A stretch of DNA of 64,000 bases from Candidatus Nomurabacteria bacterium. GTDB taxonomy: Bacteria; Patescibacteria; Paceibacteria; UBA9973. The DNA lies in contig JAHFNH010000004.1 of NCBI GenBank assembly GCA_023267435.1, positions 11,729 to 75,728 of the forward strand, in the 5' to 3' direction. Under the pieces are notes generated by a model, which saw only the letters and a program-made list of their open reading frames with translations, was not told where the DNA came from and ran no database searches. The position numbers were made by a program, and so were the translations under genes. Shown in pieces: positions 30,434 through 39,863 of this stretch; the first letter of the stretch is position 1; every line of letters starts with the position of its first letter.

Positions 30434-31243
30434 ATGGACATTCAAGATTTAAATAAAACACAACTAATACTATTAGCTTTACTTTTAAGTTTCGTTACTT
30501 CGATCGCGACAGGTATAACGACTGTGACTTTAATGCAACAAGCTCCAGCATCCGTGACTGTGCCTATTAATAGAATTATCAGACAAACAGTTGAAAAGAT
30601 TGTGCCAGCAGAAATAGGAAAGCCAGCAGTGCAGACAATAGTCATAAAAGAAGAAGATTTAGTGGTGGATGCAATTGCAAAAAATCAATCCGCTATTTTT
30701 TCAATAATCAAAGAGACGACCGATGGGTCTGGTCTTGTTACTGAAGTTTCTGCCGGTAGAGGATTTGTTATTTCAACTGACGGTATGATTGTAGCCGATG
30801 CGGCATTGGTGCCGGATAAGGAGGTCTATTACGTAAGCAATGATTCAGGAAAATTTAAAGCAGATTTTGTTTCTGCTAAAGATGGATTTTCATTTTTAAA
30901 AATAGGCGCACCGTTGGATGAAAAAAATAAAGTGTCGTTTGCAGTGCCAACTTTCGGTGATATTAAAAATATGAAAATAGGACAAAAAGTGATAACACTA
31001 GGGAGTTCGATATCTTCATTTATTTATGACGGATCGAAAGATCTTAAATTGAATGTTACAAAATCAAATGCAGGAGGCATGATACTCGACCTTGATGGAG
31101 ATGTTCTTGGCATTGCTTTGTCTGGTGAGACTGCATCCTTTGCTTCAATTTCTACTATTACTGATGCGTTAAAAACAGCAACGATAGTAACACCAGTATC
31201 AACAGGCGCAGCGGCAGCGATAGAGGCTCCAAAAGTACAGTAG
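30434..31243 (+). CDS. Degenerate HtrA/trypsin-like membrane protein (probable pseudoprotease)
   Basis: The N-terminal helix (LILLALLLSFVTSIATGITTV) anchors a trypsin-like fold of HtrA type. GRGFVISTDGMIVADAALV aligns with the GsGfiis..GyivTNnHVv block, but the catalytic His is Ala. GFSFLKIG stands where dlAvlKi carries Asp, and NAGGMILD stands for GNSGGPL, replacing the Ser. All three triad positions are therefore lost while the fold motifs remain (IGQKVITLGSS; LDGDVLGIA). There is no PDZ domain. It may act as a binding or scaffold protein outside the membrane. Loss of the triad is read by eye from motif alignment. Confidence 0.72.
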   Translation: MDIQDLNKTQLILLALLLSFVTSIATGITTVTLMQQAPASVTVPINRIIRQTVEKIVPAEIGKPAVQTIVIKEEDLVVDAIAKNQSAIFSIIKETTDGSGLVTEVSAGRGFVISTDGMIVADAALVPDKEVYYVSNDSGKFKADFVSAKDGFSFLKIGAPLDEKNKVSFAVPTFGDIKNMKIGQKVITLGSSISSFIYDGSKDLKLNVTKSNAGGMILDLDGDVLGIALSGETASFASISTITDALKTATIVTPVSTGAAAAIEAPKVQ

Positions 31244-31244
31244 C

Positions 31245-31272
31245 TTGACATTTAGTCTGTTTATTTTATTAT
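31245..31272 (+). promoter_or_regulatory. Promoter of clpB
   Basis: Consensus TTGACA (31245-31250), 16-base spacer, TATTAT (31267-31272), 17 bases to the ATG; a very short leader. No CIRCE element is seen. Confidence 0.7.
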
Positions 31273-31289
31273 CTAGTATCTAAAAACAT

Positions 31290-33986
31290 ATGCCACCATT
31301 AACCAGATTTACAACTAAAGCTAAAGATGCGATAAAAAAAGCTCACGAGCTGGCTATTGAACGCGGGCAAAATCACGTTTCTTCAATGCATTTACTAGCG
31401 GCACTCTTATTACAAGAAGAAAGCATGGTGAATTCTATTTTAGATAAAATGGAAATAGATACTATGCTTTTGACTGATTCCGTATTAGAAGCGATTGAAT
31501 CACCTGAAGCACAGACAACGATGTCTGCTTCGTATCAGATTTATCTCAATCCTGACTTGGCTCAGTCTATCGAGCATTCAGTGAAAATGGCGGAATCTTT
31601 AAAAGATGAATTTGTTTCAACTGAGCATCTTTTTATTGCTATGCTCGATGTGCCCAGCGAGGCGCGCGAGACTTTAGCGAGATTTAGAATTCATAAAGAT
31701 TTAGTGATGAAGATTTTGGAAGAACTTCGCAGTCAAAATATTACCGACACGACAGAGACAAAAAAGTTTCGTTTACTTTCGAAATATACTCGCAATTTAA
31801 CCAAACTTGCGAAAGAAGATAAGCTTGATCCAGTCATTGGGCGTGATAATGAAATTATGCGCATAATGCAGATTTTATCTCGACGAACAAAAAACAATCC
31901 TATCTTGATAGGCGAAGCGGGGACTGGTAAGACTGCTGTCGTAGAAGGACTAGCGCAGAGAATTGCTAAGAATGACGTTTCTGAATCTTTGAAAGAAAAA
32001 GAACTTGTTTCTCTTGACTTAGGTTCACTCATTGCCGGTACAAAATATCGCGGAGAATTTGAAGAAAGATTGAAGGGTATTATGAAAGAAATAGAAAGGG
32101 CTGATGGAAAAATAATTCTTTTTATTGATGAGATACACACCATCGTCGGTGCTGGAGGTGCAGAAGGAACGATGGATGCTTCAAATATGTTAAAGCCCGC
32201 ACTGGCTCGTGGAGAATTGCGTGCTATTGGAGCGACGACCTTAAAAGAATATCAGAAACATATTGAAAAAGATCCAGCCTTGGCTCGTCGTTTTCAGCCT
32301 GTTTATATAGATGAACCTTCGTTGGAAGATACGATTGCTATTTTGCGCGGACTGAAAGAAAAATATGAACTTTTTCATGGTGTGCGCATTACTGATGACG
32401 CGATACTTTCAGCTGTTAATTTGAGCACTCGATATATTACAAATAGATTCTTGCCGGATAAAGCTGTCGATTTGATCGATGAAGCTTCTTCTTCATTGAA
32501 AATAGCTCTTGAAAATAAGCCTCCAGTTTTAGAAGAAGCTCATAGAAAAATAATGCGTTTGGAAATTGAAAAAGAAGCATTAAAAAAGGAAAGTGAAGAA
32601 AATAAAGATGCTAAAATTAGAGTGAAAGATATCGATAAAGAAATAGGAAATTTGCGTGAGAAAACAAAAGAGCTTGAATTAAAATGGCAGAATGAAAAAA
32701 ATATTGTTATTGAAATACGTTCTATTAAAAAAGAACTTGAAACTTTACGTTTAGAAGCGGAGAGTGCTGAAATGCGCGCGGATCTTTCTCGTGCGGCAGA
32801 AATACGTTATGGCAAAATTCCTAGTTTGAAAAAAGATCTTGAAACAAAACTTACTCGTTTAAAAAAATTACAGAAGTCTCGCAGAATATTAAAAGAAGAA
32901 ATTAACGCTGAGGATATTGCAGAAGTTGTCGCACGTTGGACGGGTATACCACTTGCGAAAATGCTAGAAGAAGAACGCGCGAAGTTGGAAAAAATGGAAG
33001 AAGAATTGCGAAAGCGTGTCATTGGACAAGATGAAGCTATCAAGCGCGTGGCAGATGTTATACGCCGTTCACGAGCTGGAATTTCTGATCCAAATCGTCC
33101 GATCGGTTCCTTCATTTTCTTGGGTCCGACGGGTGTCGGGAAAACAGAGCTTACCAAAGCTTTGGCACAATTTATGTTTAATGATGATAAGGCTCTTATC
33201 CGAGTGGATATGTCAGAATATATGGAACGTCATTCTATTTCAAAACTTATTGGTTCTCCACCAGGATATGTCGGTTATGATGAATCTGGTCAATTAACAG
33301 AATCAGTCAGACATCGTCCTTATGCGGTGATACTTTTTGATGAAGTTGAAAAAGCGCATCCGGAAGTTTTCAATATGCTTTTGCAAGTTCTTGATGAAGG
33401 CAGATTGACCGATGGAAAGGGTAGAGTGGTTAATTTCAAAAATACAATTATCATTCTTACATCAAACATCGGTTCTCAATTTATCGATAAGATGGAGTCT
33501 ATTGGATTTTCCAATAATTCAGATAAGCAAAATTACAGCAATATGAAAGAAAAAGTAATGGAAACATTAAAGGACCATTTTCGTCCGGAGTTTTTGAATC
33601 GTCTGGATGAAACTATTGTCTTCGATGTTTTGCCTGAAGAAGCAATCAGAGAAATTGTGAACTTAAGAATTAAAGTTGTGAAAGAGCGCTTAGCTTCTAA
33701 AGATATCGGATTGGAGATTTCAAATGAAGCTCTCGATTATCTGGCAAAGGAAGGATACAATCCGCATTACGGTGCAAGACCATTAAATCGTCTGATTCAA
33801 AATAAAATTCTAAATCCTGTAGCCTCATATATTCTTTCTAGTGGAGCAAAGAAAGGTGATGTTGTTCATGTTTCGGTAAAAGCGAGAGAGCTTTTGATTG
33901 AAACTAAAAAAGGGAAAAGCTCGTCCCGCCCTGGCGGGGTAAAAAGTTCTGTGCGAGTTCGGGCTAGTTCTGGAGCTAGGTCATAA
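31290..33986 (+). CDS. clpB: ATP-dependent chaperone ClpB
   Basis: The Clp N domain (about 1-150) is followed by AAA-1 with Walker A GEAGTGKTAV (about 208) and LFIDEIHTIVGAG. A long coiled-coil middle domain (about 410-545) separates ClpB-type from ClpC-type proteins. AAA-2 has GPTGVGKTEL (about 612) and LFDEVEKAHPEVFN, and GSQFID follows. The C-terminal 20 or so residues (SSSRPGGVKSS...) are low-complexity and come from a GC-rich hairpin CCCGCC-ct-GGCGGG at 33925-33938, so the end of the gene seems to have gained repeat sequence. ClpB rescues aggregated protein with DnaK; grpE is at 62167. Length 898. Confidence 0.93.
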   Translation: MPPLTRFTTKAKDAIKKAHELAIERGQNHVSSMHLLAALLLQEESMVNSILDKMEIDTMLLTDSVLEAIESPEAQTTMSASYQIYLNPDLAQSIEHSVKMAESLKDEFVSTEHLFIAMLDVPSEARETLARFRIHKDLVMKILEELRSQNITDTTETKKFRLLSKYTRNLTKLAKEDKLDPVIGRDNEIMRIMQILSRRTKNNPILIGEAGTGKTAVVEGLAQRIAKNDVSESLKEKELVSLDLGSLIAGTKYRGEFEERLKGIMKEIERADGKIILFIDEIHTIVGAGGAEGTMDASNMLKPALARGELRAIGATTLKEYQKHIEKDPALARRFQPVYIDEPSLEDTIAILRGLKEKYELFHGVRITDDAILSAVNLSTRYITNRFLPDKAVDLIDEASSSLKIALENKPPVLEEAHRKIMRLEIEKEALKKESEENKDAKIRVKDIDKEIGNLREKTKELELKWQNEKNIVIEIRSIKKELETLRLEAESAEMRADLSRAAEIRYGKIPSLKKDLETKLTRLKKLQKSRRILKEEINAEDIAEVVARWTGIPLAKMLEEERAKLEKMEEELRKRVIGQDEAIKRVADVIRRSRAGISDPNRPIGSFIFLGPTGVGKTELTKALAQFMFNDDKALIRVDMSEYMERHSISKLIGSPPGYVGYDESGQLTESVRHRPYAVILFDEVEKAHPEVFNMLLQVLDEGRLTDGKGRVVNFKNTIIILTSNIGSQFIDKMESIGFSNNSDKQNYSNMKEKVMETLKDHFRPEFLNRLDETIVFDVLPEEAIREIVNLRIKVVKERLASKDIGLEISNEALDYLAKEGYNPHYGARPLNRLIQNKILNPVASYILSSGAKKGDVVHVSVKARELLIETKKGKSSSRPGGVKSSVRVRASSGARS

Positions 33987-34074
33987 ATTTTTACAGTAAA
34001 AAAGATGCAAAAATAATAATTTTATGCTATTTTATAGTCTATGGAAGGTGATCAGTAAATAAATAAAAACTAAT

Positions 34075-34157
34075 GCGTCGGTGGTGGAGTGGTCTATCAC
34101 AACAGACTGTAAATCTGTCGGCTTCGGCCTTCGAAGGTTCGAATCCTTCCCGACGCA
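34075..34157 (+). tRNA. tRNA-Tyr (anticodon GTA)
   Basis: 83 bases, acceptor GCGTCGG/CCGACGC, discriminator A, anticodon loop CTGTAAA between ACAGA and TCTGT, long variable arm, T-loop TTCGAAT. CCA not encoded. It is followed at 3 bases by a promoter for the next gene. Confidence 0.95.
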
Positions 34158-34160
34158 CAA

Positions 34161-34189
34161 TTGACAAATAAACTTAATAATGCTATTAT
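34161..34189 (+). promoter_or_regulatory. Near-consensus promoter after tRNA-Tyr
   Basis: TTGACA (34161-34166), 17-base spacer, TATTAT (34184-34189) with an extended TGC. The first gene starts at 34280, so the leader is about 85 bases. Confidence 0.8.
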
Positions 34190-34279
34190 TTTAATGTAAT
34201 AATAGTTCTTTGATATTTGTTTTTATTGGTTTCCAGAGTAGGTTTATACCTTTTATGGTAACTAATAAAAACTATTCAT

Positions 34280-34771
34280 ATGAAGAAAATTATATGTTTG
34301 TTAATTCTTTGTTTTAATTTTTTATGTGGCCAGTCACAAATTTATGTGACAAAAACAAAAACTTCATCAAATAATAATGGTGATAATTTACATAAAATAG
34401 CAAATGAATTTTCTAAAGAAGTCGGGAATAAATTAAAAGAATTATATCCCGCTAAGATAAATAATATTTCAGTCAAACTCAAAGTAGTTAATGGAATGTT
34501 GAGTCTAACTTACATAGCACAAATAATAAAGTGCAATAAACAGGAAGCTCAATATTATTTTGATCACCGAGGAGCATTAAGTGCAAGCAATAAAAAATTA
34601 AATGCCCTTAATAATGCAAAAAGTCGTGTTGAACAACAAAAAACAGAGGTTGTTTTTGAGTTTAAAAAATTTTATAACAACGTGACTGTTGTTTCTCAAA
34701 ATATTGATCAAATAGAATATTCAGGTATGTTTTGGGTAATAAATGAATTATTTATAGCAAGTAGTAAATAA
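34280..34771 (+). CDS. Secreted protein of unknown function
   Basis: 163 residues. The N-terminus KKIICLLILCFNFLCGQSQ is a signal peptide; Cys in NFLCGQ is not in a standard lipobox, so lipidation is unsure. The rest is a soluble alpha/beta region rich in Lys and Asn, with a central helix (LNALNNAKSRVEQQKTEVVFEFKKF). No homologue is recognised. It shares a leader-type start region (AAAATCACAAA before the next ATG) with the lipoprotein gene at 42927. It begins a two-gene unit with 34797, running to a strong terminator, and could be a recent arrival. Confidence 0.5.
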   Translation: MKKIICLLILCFNFLCGQSQIYVTKTKTSSNNNGDNLHKIANEFSKEVGNKLKELYPAKINNISVKLKVVNGMLSLTYIAQIIKCNKQEAQYYFDHRGALSASNKKLNALNNAKSRVEQQKTEVVFEFKKFYNNVTVVSQNIDQIEYSGMFWVINELFIASSK

Positions 34772-34796
34772 AACAATAATTTTAAAATCACAAATC

Positions 34797-35015
34797 ATGG
34801 GAAAGAAAAATAAAAATTTTCTAAAGGAAATACAAAAAGACCCTGAGCTTTTAGGAATCTATGAAGCCAGAGTAAATGAAAAAGGATCAGTAGAAAAATC
34901 ATTCAAACAGGAAATGAATGATTCTATTAAGCCGACGGATTGGATGAGAGTGAGTAAGTTTGAGTTTGAATTTAACAATTCCGGTTTTACAGGAAAATGC
35001 AGATCAGCAATGTGA
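34797..35015 (+). CDS. Small hypothetical protein
   Basis: 72 residues, hydrophilic, no signal peptide or membrane helix. The N-terminal half is Lys-rich (KKNKNFLKEIQKDPELLG) and the C-terminal half has an FEFEFNNSGFTG stretch that looks like paired beta strands. It starts 25 bases after 34280 and is followed at 12 bases by a terminator, so the two are probably one operon. It ends in TGA. I do not recognise the family; a toxin-antitoxin relation with the secreted neighbour seems unlikely given the signal peptide. Confidence 0.45.
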   Translation: MGKKNKNFLKEIQKDPELLGIYEARVNEKGSVEKSFKQEMNDSIKPTDWMRVSKFEFEFNNSGFTGKCRSAM

Positions 35016-35027
35016 CAAAATTATTAT

Positions 35028-35061
35028 AAAAGAGCGACGTAATATTATGTCGCTCTTTTTT
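35028..35061 (+). terminator. Intrinsic terminator
   Basis: AAAAGAGCGACgt pairs with GTCGCTCTTTT across an AT-rich loop, followed by a T run. Confidence 0.88.
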
Positions 35062-35103
35062 ATATACTAACGTTTTTTTTCTAGTCTATGTTATTATGTT
35101 TTA

Positions 35104-35961
35104 GTGAAAAAGTTTTTAATTATAATTTTATTGCTGATAGCCGTCTTAATAATAGGATTTCCAGCTCATACTGTTGAAACACTTAAGACGACAGAAGGTT
35201 TTCCAGATTATCTTAAAGGTTTACCGAAAGAGCTTTCTGTACAAGAAATTCCATCTAATGAAAAAGTATCAAGTCATTCTATAAGAGTGCCTATTTTGGT
35301 TTATCATAGTATTAGGCCAGAACGTCCGACTGATACCGATTTTATTAAAAGTTTTAATACCGAGCCTCAATCTTTTGAAAAACAAATGCAATATTTAAAA
35401 GATAATGGCTACTCAGTTGTTTCTTTAAACGATCTTTACGACGCTTTGACTGCCGGTAAAAAATTACCAGAAAAATCAGTTATTCTAAATTTTGATGATG
35501 GTTGGCAAGATCAATACGACAACGCTTTTCCTATTTTGAAAAAATTTAATTATACTGCCACATTTTTTATTTTTTCTAGTGCGCCTGAACATAAATATTT
35601 TATGACTTGGGATGAAATAAAAGAGCTGGATGCTGCTGGTATGACGATAGGCAGTCATACATTGAATCATCCATATCTTGAAAAAATAACCGACGAAAAA
35701 GAATTAGAAAAACAGATTTTTTATGGTAAAAAATCTTTAGAAAAGCATATCGGCAAAACTGCTGATTTATTCGCTTATCCTTTCGGTGAATATAATGATC
35801 AAATAATAAGTGTGGTAAAAAGTGCCGGTTTTAAAATGGCCAGAAGTATTCACAATGGCAGATATCATAGTTTAGAGGATCTTTATACTATCAAGGCCAT
35901 TATTACCAATAGCGATTACAATAGATTTGTAAGAGAATTGGAAAAAGTTACTAAATCGTAA
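35104..35961 (+). CDS. Polysaccharide deacetylase (NodB domain)
   Basis: The GTG start at 35104 follows TATTAT (35092-35097) by 6 bases, so the message is probably leaderless. An N-terminal membrane helix (KKFLIIILLLIAVLIIGF) anchors a NodB domain (about 60-270). Seen: VPILVYHSI, catalytic NFDDGWQD (Asp pair), TIGSHTLNHPYL with the two metal-binding His, and FAYPFGEYND. This is the layout of secreted chitin/peptidoglycan GlcNAc deacetylases, which modify glycan chains and can give lysozyme resistance. Its real substrate is unknown. Confidence 0.88.
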   Translation: MKKFLIIILLLIAVLIIGFPAHTVETLKTTEGFPDYLKGLPKELSVQEIPSNEKVSSHSIRVPILVYHSIRPERPTDTDFIKSFNTEPQSFEKQMQYLKDNGYSVVSLNDLYDALTAGKKLPEKSVILNFDDGWQDQYDNAFPILKKFNYTATFFIFSSAPEHKYFMTWDEIKELDAAGMTIGSHTLNHPYLEKITDEKELEKQIFYGKKSLEKHIGKTADLFAYPFGEYNDQIISVVKSAGFKMARSIHNGRYHSLEDLYTIKAIITNSDYNRFVRELEKVTKS

Positions 35962-35983
35962 ATATATAGCATATAATATAACT

Positions 35984-38611
35984 ATGAATTGGCTTCGGCA
36001 TATTTTTCTAAAAATCAAAGAAGGAGGAGATGAAACAAATTCTTCTAAAAAAGAGTTTTTGGATAAATTGTTGGAATTTGCAAAAAATGATTCTAATTTT
36101 GCATTAGATAGATTGGATTCTCGAGTAAATGGATTAAACGATGAAGAAGTAAAAAAAAGAATAAAAACTTTTGGCTTCAATGATTTAAATGGTGAGAAAA
36201 AAACAAACCATCTTTTAAGATTATTAATAATTTTAAAAAATCCGTTAAATTTACTTTTGTCTATTTTAGCGATAGTTTCTTTGTTTGTCGGTGATGTTAA
36301 AGCAGCTATCATTGTGGTGGTGATGGTATTACTCAGCGTAGTTTTGAATTTTTATCAAGAAACAAAAGCTGAAATAGCTGCGGATAAATTAAAATCAATC
36401 ATTCATGCGAAAGCTACCGTTATAAGAAATGGAATTAAAAATGAAGTTCTTTTAAGAGATGTTGTTCCGGGAGATATTGTGTCTCTATATTCTGGAACGA
36501 TTATACCGGGTGATGTAAAAATACTTTCTTCAAAAGATTTATTTATAAACCAAGCGATGCTGACTGGTGAATCAATGCCGGTAGAAAAACATGTTCTCGA
36601 TGCTGATTTAGAAAATAAAAGTATAATAGAATTTAATAATTTGTGTTTCTTGGGAACCAGTGTCGAGAGCGGTATGGCGATGGCCCTTGTTTTAAGCACT
36701 GGAAAAAATACTTATCTAGGCAGTATTGCTTCTGATATTAATAAAAACGATCATGTTTCTGATTTTAATAAAGAACTGCAGCAATTTGTAATTTTGATTT
36801 TGAAGTTTATGGCCGTGATGGTGCCGGCAGTATTTTTATTGAACGGAATTTTTAAAGGGAATTGGTTTGAAGCATTTTTGTTCGCATTGGCTGTGGCTGT
36901 CGGCATGGCTCCAGAAATGATTCCGACGATTGTAGCTGTGAATTTATCAAAAGGAGCTTTAGCTTTGGCAAAAAATAAAGTAATTGTAAAACATTTGGAA
37001 GCGATAGAAAATCTAGGTGTGATGGACGTATTGTGTACAGACAAGACTGGTACCTTAACAGAAGGGAAGATTGTTTTGGAAAAACACTTGGATATTAATG
37101 GTAAAGAAAGCACTGAAGCATTACATTACGCTTTTTTAAATAGTTATTTTCAGACGGGTCTTTATGACATTATTGATGACGCTATTTTGAAACACGAAGA
37201 AATAAAAGAAAAATCAGAAATATCAAATTATAAAAAAATAGATGAAATTCCTTTTGATTATGACAGGAGAAAAATGTCAGTAATAGTATCAAATAACGTG
37301 GATAAGCATTTATTTGTTTGTAAGGGAGCTGTGGAGGAAATTTTCAATTCTTGTACAAGTGTCTTGGTTGATAATAAAAAAGTTACCTTGAGTAATTTCA
37401 GTGAAGATAAAAAAATACTAATAGAAAAAGAATTAAACAAAGAAGGTTTTCGAGTTATTGCTGTCGCTTATAAGGAAGTTGATAAGAATAAAAAAGTTTT
37501 TACAGTTGATGATGAAGAGGGTCTGACTTTTGTCGGATTTTTAGCTTTTTTTGATCCTCCGAAACAAAGTGTCACTGAAACGATAGAAGATTTGAAAGAA
37601 TTAGGTGTGACGGTAAAAATTTTAACAGGGGACAATGAGATAGTTACCAATAAGATATGTGAGGAAGTCGGTATGCATGTTGACAGAATTCTTTTAGGCA
37701 AAGATATAGAACATATGACTGATGAGGAACTGGCAAAAGAAGTAGAACTAGTGTCAATTTTTGCAAAACTTTCTCCTTATGATAAAGAAAGAATTATAAA
37801 AACTTTGCGTAAGAATAATCATATTGTCGGTTTCTTAGGAGACGGTATCAACGATTCTCTTTCTTTGATTGCGGCGGATGTCGGTATATCTGTCGACACT
37901 GCGGCAGATATTGCCAAAGAATCTTCCGACATGATTTTGCTCGAAAAAAGCTTATTGGTTCTAAAAGATGGAATAAAAGAAGGAAGAAGAATTTTCGACA
38001 ATATAATCAAATATATAAAGATGGCGGCTAGTTCGAATTTTGGAAATATGTTTAGTGTTGTCGGTGGTAGTATTTTCTTACCATTTTTGCCTATGTTGCC
38101 GGTGCAAATTTTGACCAATAATATGCTTTATGATTTTTCTCAGATGACCATACCGACGGATAATGTAGATGAGGAAAGATTGTTGAAACCTAAAAAATGG
38201 GATTTTAAAAATATCAAAAGATTTATTTTATTCTTTGGTCCGATAAGTTCCTTGTTTGATTATGCTACATTTTTCGTAATGCTTTATGTATTTCATGCTT
38301 GGGGTAATCCAGAACTTTTCCATACTGGTTGGTTCGTAGAATCGCTTCTTACTCAGACTTTGATCGTGCATATTATCAGAACGAGCAAGATCCCATTTTT
38401 CCAAAGTATGGCGAGCTGGCCACTCGTTGTCTCGACTTTGTGTGTGATTGGAGTTGGAATTTATCTACCATTTTCACCATTTGCGGGAGCATTTAAAATG
38501 GTCGCATTACCGCCATTGTATTTCTGTTTGTTGTTTATCGGTCTTGTTTTGTATTTCTTAATAACTCAATTCCTAAAAATGTGGTTTATTAAAAAATACG
38601 AGTGGATATAA
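35984..38611 (+). CDS. mgtA: Magnesium-transporting P-type ATPase
   Basis: P-type ATPase of the MgtA/MgtB (P3B) group, 875 residues. The phosphorylation site DKTGTLTEG has Asp at about 353. Upstream is the TGES actuator motif (LTGESMPVEK), and TGDN and GDGINDSLSL form the hinge. The group signature is AVAVGMAPEMIPTIVAVNLS in M4 and NNMLYDFSQMTIPTDNVDEE in M6-M7. The C-terminal domain has about six helices. TATAAT ends 6 bases before the ATG. No Mg2+ leader (mgtA-type) is possible if the message is leaderless. It imports Mg2+ in the family. Confidence 0.93.
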   Translation: MNWLRHIFLKIKEGGDETNSSKKEFLDKLLEFAKNDSNFALDRLDSRVNGLNDEEVKKRIKTFGFNDLNGEKKTNHLLRLLIILKNPLNLLLSILAIVSLFVGDVKAAIIVVVMVLLSVVLNFYQETKAEIAADKLKSIIHAKATVIRNGIKNEVLLRDVVPGDIVSLYSGTIIPGDVKILSSKDLFINQAMLTGESMPVEKHVLDADLENKSIIEFNNLCFLGTSVESGMAMALVLSTGKNTYLGSIASDINKNDHVSDFNKELQQFVILILKFMAVMVPAVFLLNGIFKGNWFEAFLFALAVAVGMAPEMIPTIVAVNLSKGALALAKNKVIVKHLEAIENLGVMDVLCTDKTGTLTEGKIVLEKHLDINGKESTEALHYAFLNSYFQTGLYDIIDDAILKHEEIKEKSEISNYKKIDEIPFDYDRRKMSVIVSNNVDKHLFVCKGAVEEIFNSCTSVLVDNKKVTLSNFSEDKKILIEKELNKEGFRVIAVAYKEVDKNKKVFTVDDEEGLTFVGFLAFFDPPKQSVTETIEDLKELGVTVKILTGDNEIVTNKICEEVGMHVDRILLGKDIEHMTDEELAKEVELVSIFAKLSPYDKERIIKTLRKNNHIVGFLGDGINDSLSLIAADVGISVDTAADIAKESSDMILLEKSLLVLKDGIKEGRRIFDNIIKYIKMAASSNFGNMFSVVGGSIFLPFLPMLPVQILTNNMLYDFSQMTIPTDNVDEERLLKPKKWDFKNIKRFILFFGPISSLFDYATFFVMLYVFHAWGNPELFHTGWFVESLLTQTLIVHIIRTSKIPFFQSMASWPLVVSTLCVIGVGIYLPFSPFAGAFKMVALPPLYFCLLFIGLVLYFLITQFLKMWFIKKYEWI

Positions 38612-38625
38612 GCCGGTTTATTTTT

Positions 38626-39792
38626 CTAATGATGATGTTCATAATGTTCTAAATTTTCTTTTTCTTTTTCCAACATTGAATTATTTTCCGATTTTTTTAT
38701 TTTAACTAATATAAAAGTCGCTAAAAGTGTTGTGATTGGAACGGCAAGTACTAATCCTATGCTTCCAATTAGTATTCTTATTATCTCTGTAGCAAAGATT
38801 TCTCTATTCATAGTCATTAATATATTAATTGGCGGAGTTGAAAAGAAAAGAAGAAGTGGTAATGAAGCACCTACATATGCAATAGCCAATGTATTCACTA
38901 AAGCCCCAATATGTTCTCGTCCCATCCTCATTGCTCTTTTGAAGATTATTTTTCTTGGAATATGGGGAGCAATATGATGAAGTTCTTCTACTGAAATTGC
39001 CTGTCCAATAGCCACATCATATAAAACACCCAAAAGACCAATCATTATTCCACCAATTAATACTCCAACTAAATTAATATTTCCATGAGTATTTAAATTT
39101 AAATAAACCGCCTCTTCGCTTGCAAAACCACTAAATTCTGACATATGCACAGCTGAGTAAGCCATAATTCCAGTAAAAATAACTGTAATAATCATTCCAA
39201 TAACGGCAGAAGAAGTTGTCTTGTTAAATCCATGTGTTACATACGATCCTAAAATTATAATAAAAGAAGAAACAGCAATACTTATTAATACCGGCGAATA
39301 ACCATGAAGAATGCCTGGTAAAAGAACATACATAATCAATACAAAACTTCCTGCTAAACTGATAAGCCCACGGATTCCCTGTATGCCACCAATCAATAAA
39401 ACTAGAACAACAAACAATATAGCAAAAAAATAAATTACTGGCAGACGATAAGTATCTTCTACGTTGTAATAGGTTTCACCCGTATCTGCTGATACGGTAT
39501 AGTTTAAATAAAAAATATCACCCTTTTTAAGCTGAGTAAAGTCATTATTAAATGTTGCTGTTTCTCCTTCTTTTTCTCCTTCTAAAATTTGTGCTGTAAT
39601 TATTTGACTAGTACTCGGTACATCTAATACAGGTATATTTTCTGTACCTTTAGCTTGTACTTCTAAAACTTTAGCTTTGACTATGTCAGTTTTGTCTGGG
39701 ACTATTTCTGAAGCTTTTACTTGGTAAGGAACAAGTAAGGAGTATAAAAAGATGGAAAAAAGTATTAATGAAAATATTTTTAATTTTGTCAT
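38626..39792 (-). CDS. YibE/F-like membrane protein
   Basis: A signal-like N-terminus, an extracellular beta-rich region (about 25-120) with KAKVLEV...ITAQILEGEKEG, then about eight helices of the YibE/F family, with GGIQGIRGLISLAGSFVLI, GIMIGLLGVLYDVAIGQAISVEEL and GREHIGALVNTLAIAYVGASLPLLLFF. The C-terminus ends EHYEHHH, a possible metal-binding tail. Function is not known in detail for this family. It is divergent from a Fur-family regulator and shares its palindromic operator, so it is likely part of a metal regulon. A TATAAA box lies 6 bases before the ATG. Confidence 0.85.
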   Translation of the reverse strand: MTKLKIFSLILFSIFLYSLLVPYQVKASEIVPDKTDIVKAKVLEVQAKGTENIPVLDVPSTSQIITAQILEGEKEGETATFNNDFTQLKKGDIFYLNYTVSADTGETYYNVEDTYRLPVIYFFAILFVVLVLLIGGIQGIRGLISLAGSFVLIMYVLLPGILHGYSPVLISIAVSSFIIILGSYVTHGFNKTTSSAVIGMIITVIFTGIMAYSAVHMSEFSGFASEEAVYLNLNTHGNINLVGVLIGGIMIGLLGVLYDVAIGQAISVEELHHIAPHIPRKIIFKRAMRMGREHIGALVNTLAIAYVGASLPLLLFFSTPPINILMTMNREIFATEIIRILIGSIGLVLAVPITTLLATFILVKIKKSENNSMLEKEKENLEHYEHHH

Positions 39793-39829
39793 TATAAATT
39801 TATAACATATTTAATATACTAATACTAGT

Positions 39830-39844
39830 TGCAAATCATTTGCA
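39830..39844. promoter_or_regulatory. Fur/Zur-type operator palindrome
   Basis: TGCAAAT-C-ATTTGCA is a perfect 7-1-7 inverted repeat, the geometry of Fur-family sites. It lies in the 71-base gap between the divergent YibE/F gene and the Fur-family regulator gene, overlapping the promoter regions of both. Regulation by the adjacent regulator is inferred. Confidence 0.7.
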
Positions 39845-39863
39845 TTTATGATAAATTTTATTC

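Noticed and set aside
34280..35015. Toxin-antitoxin pair
   Set aside because: The first protein has a signal peptide and neither shows a known toxin or antitoxin motif.
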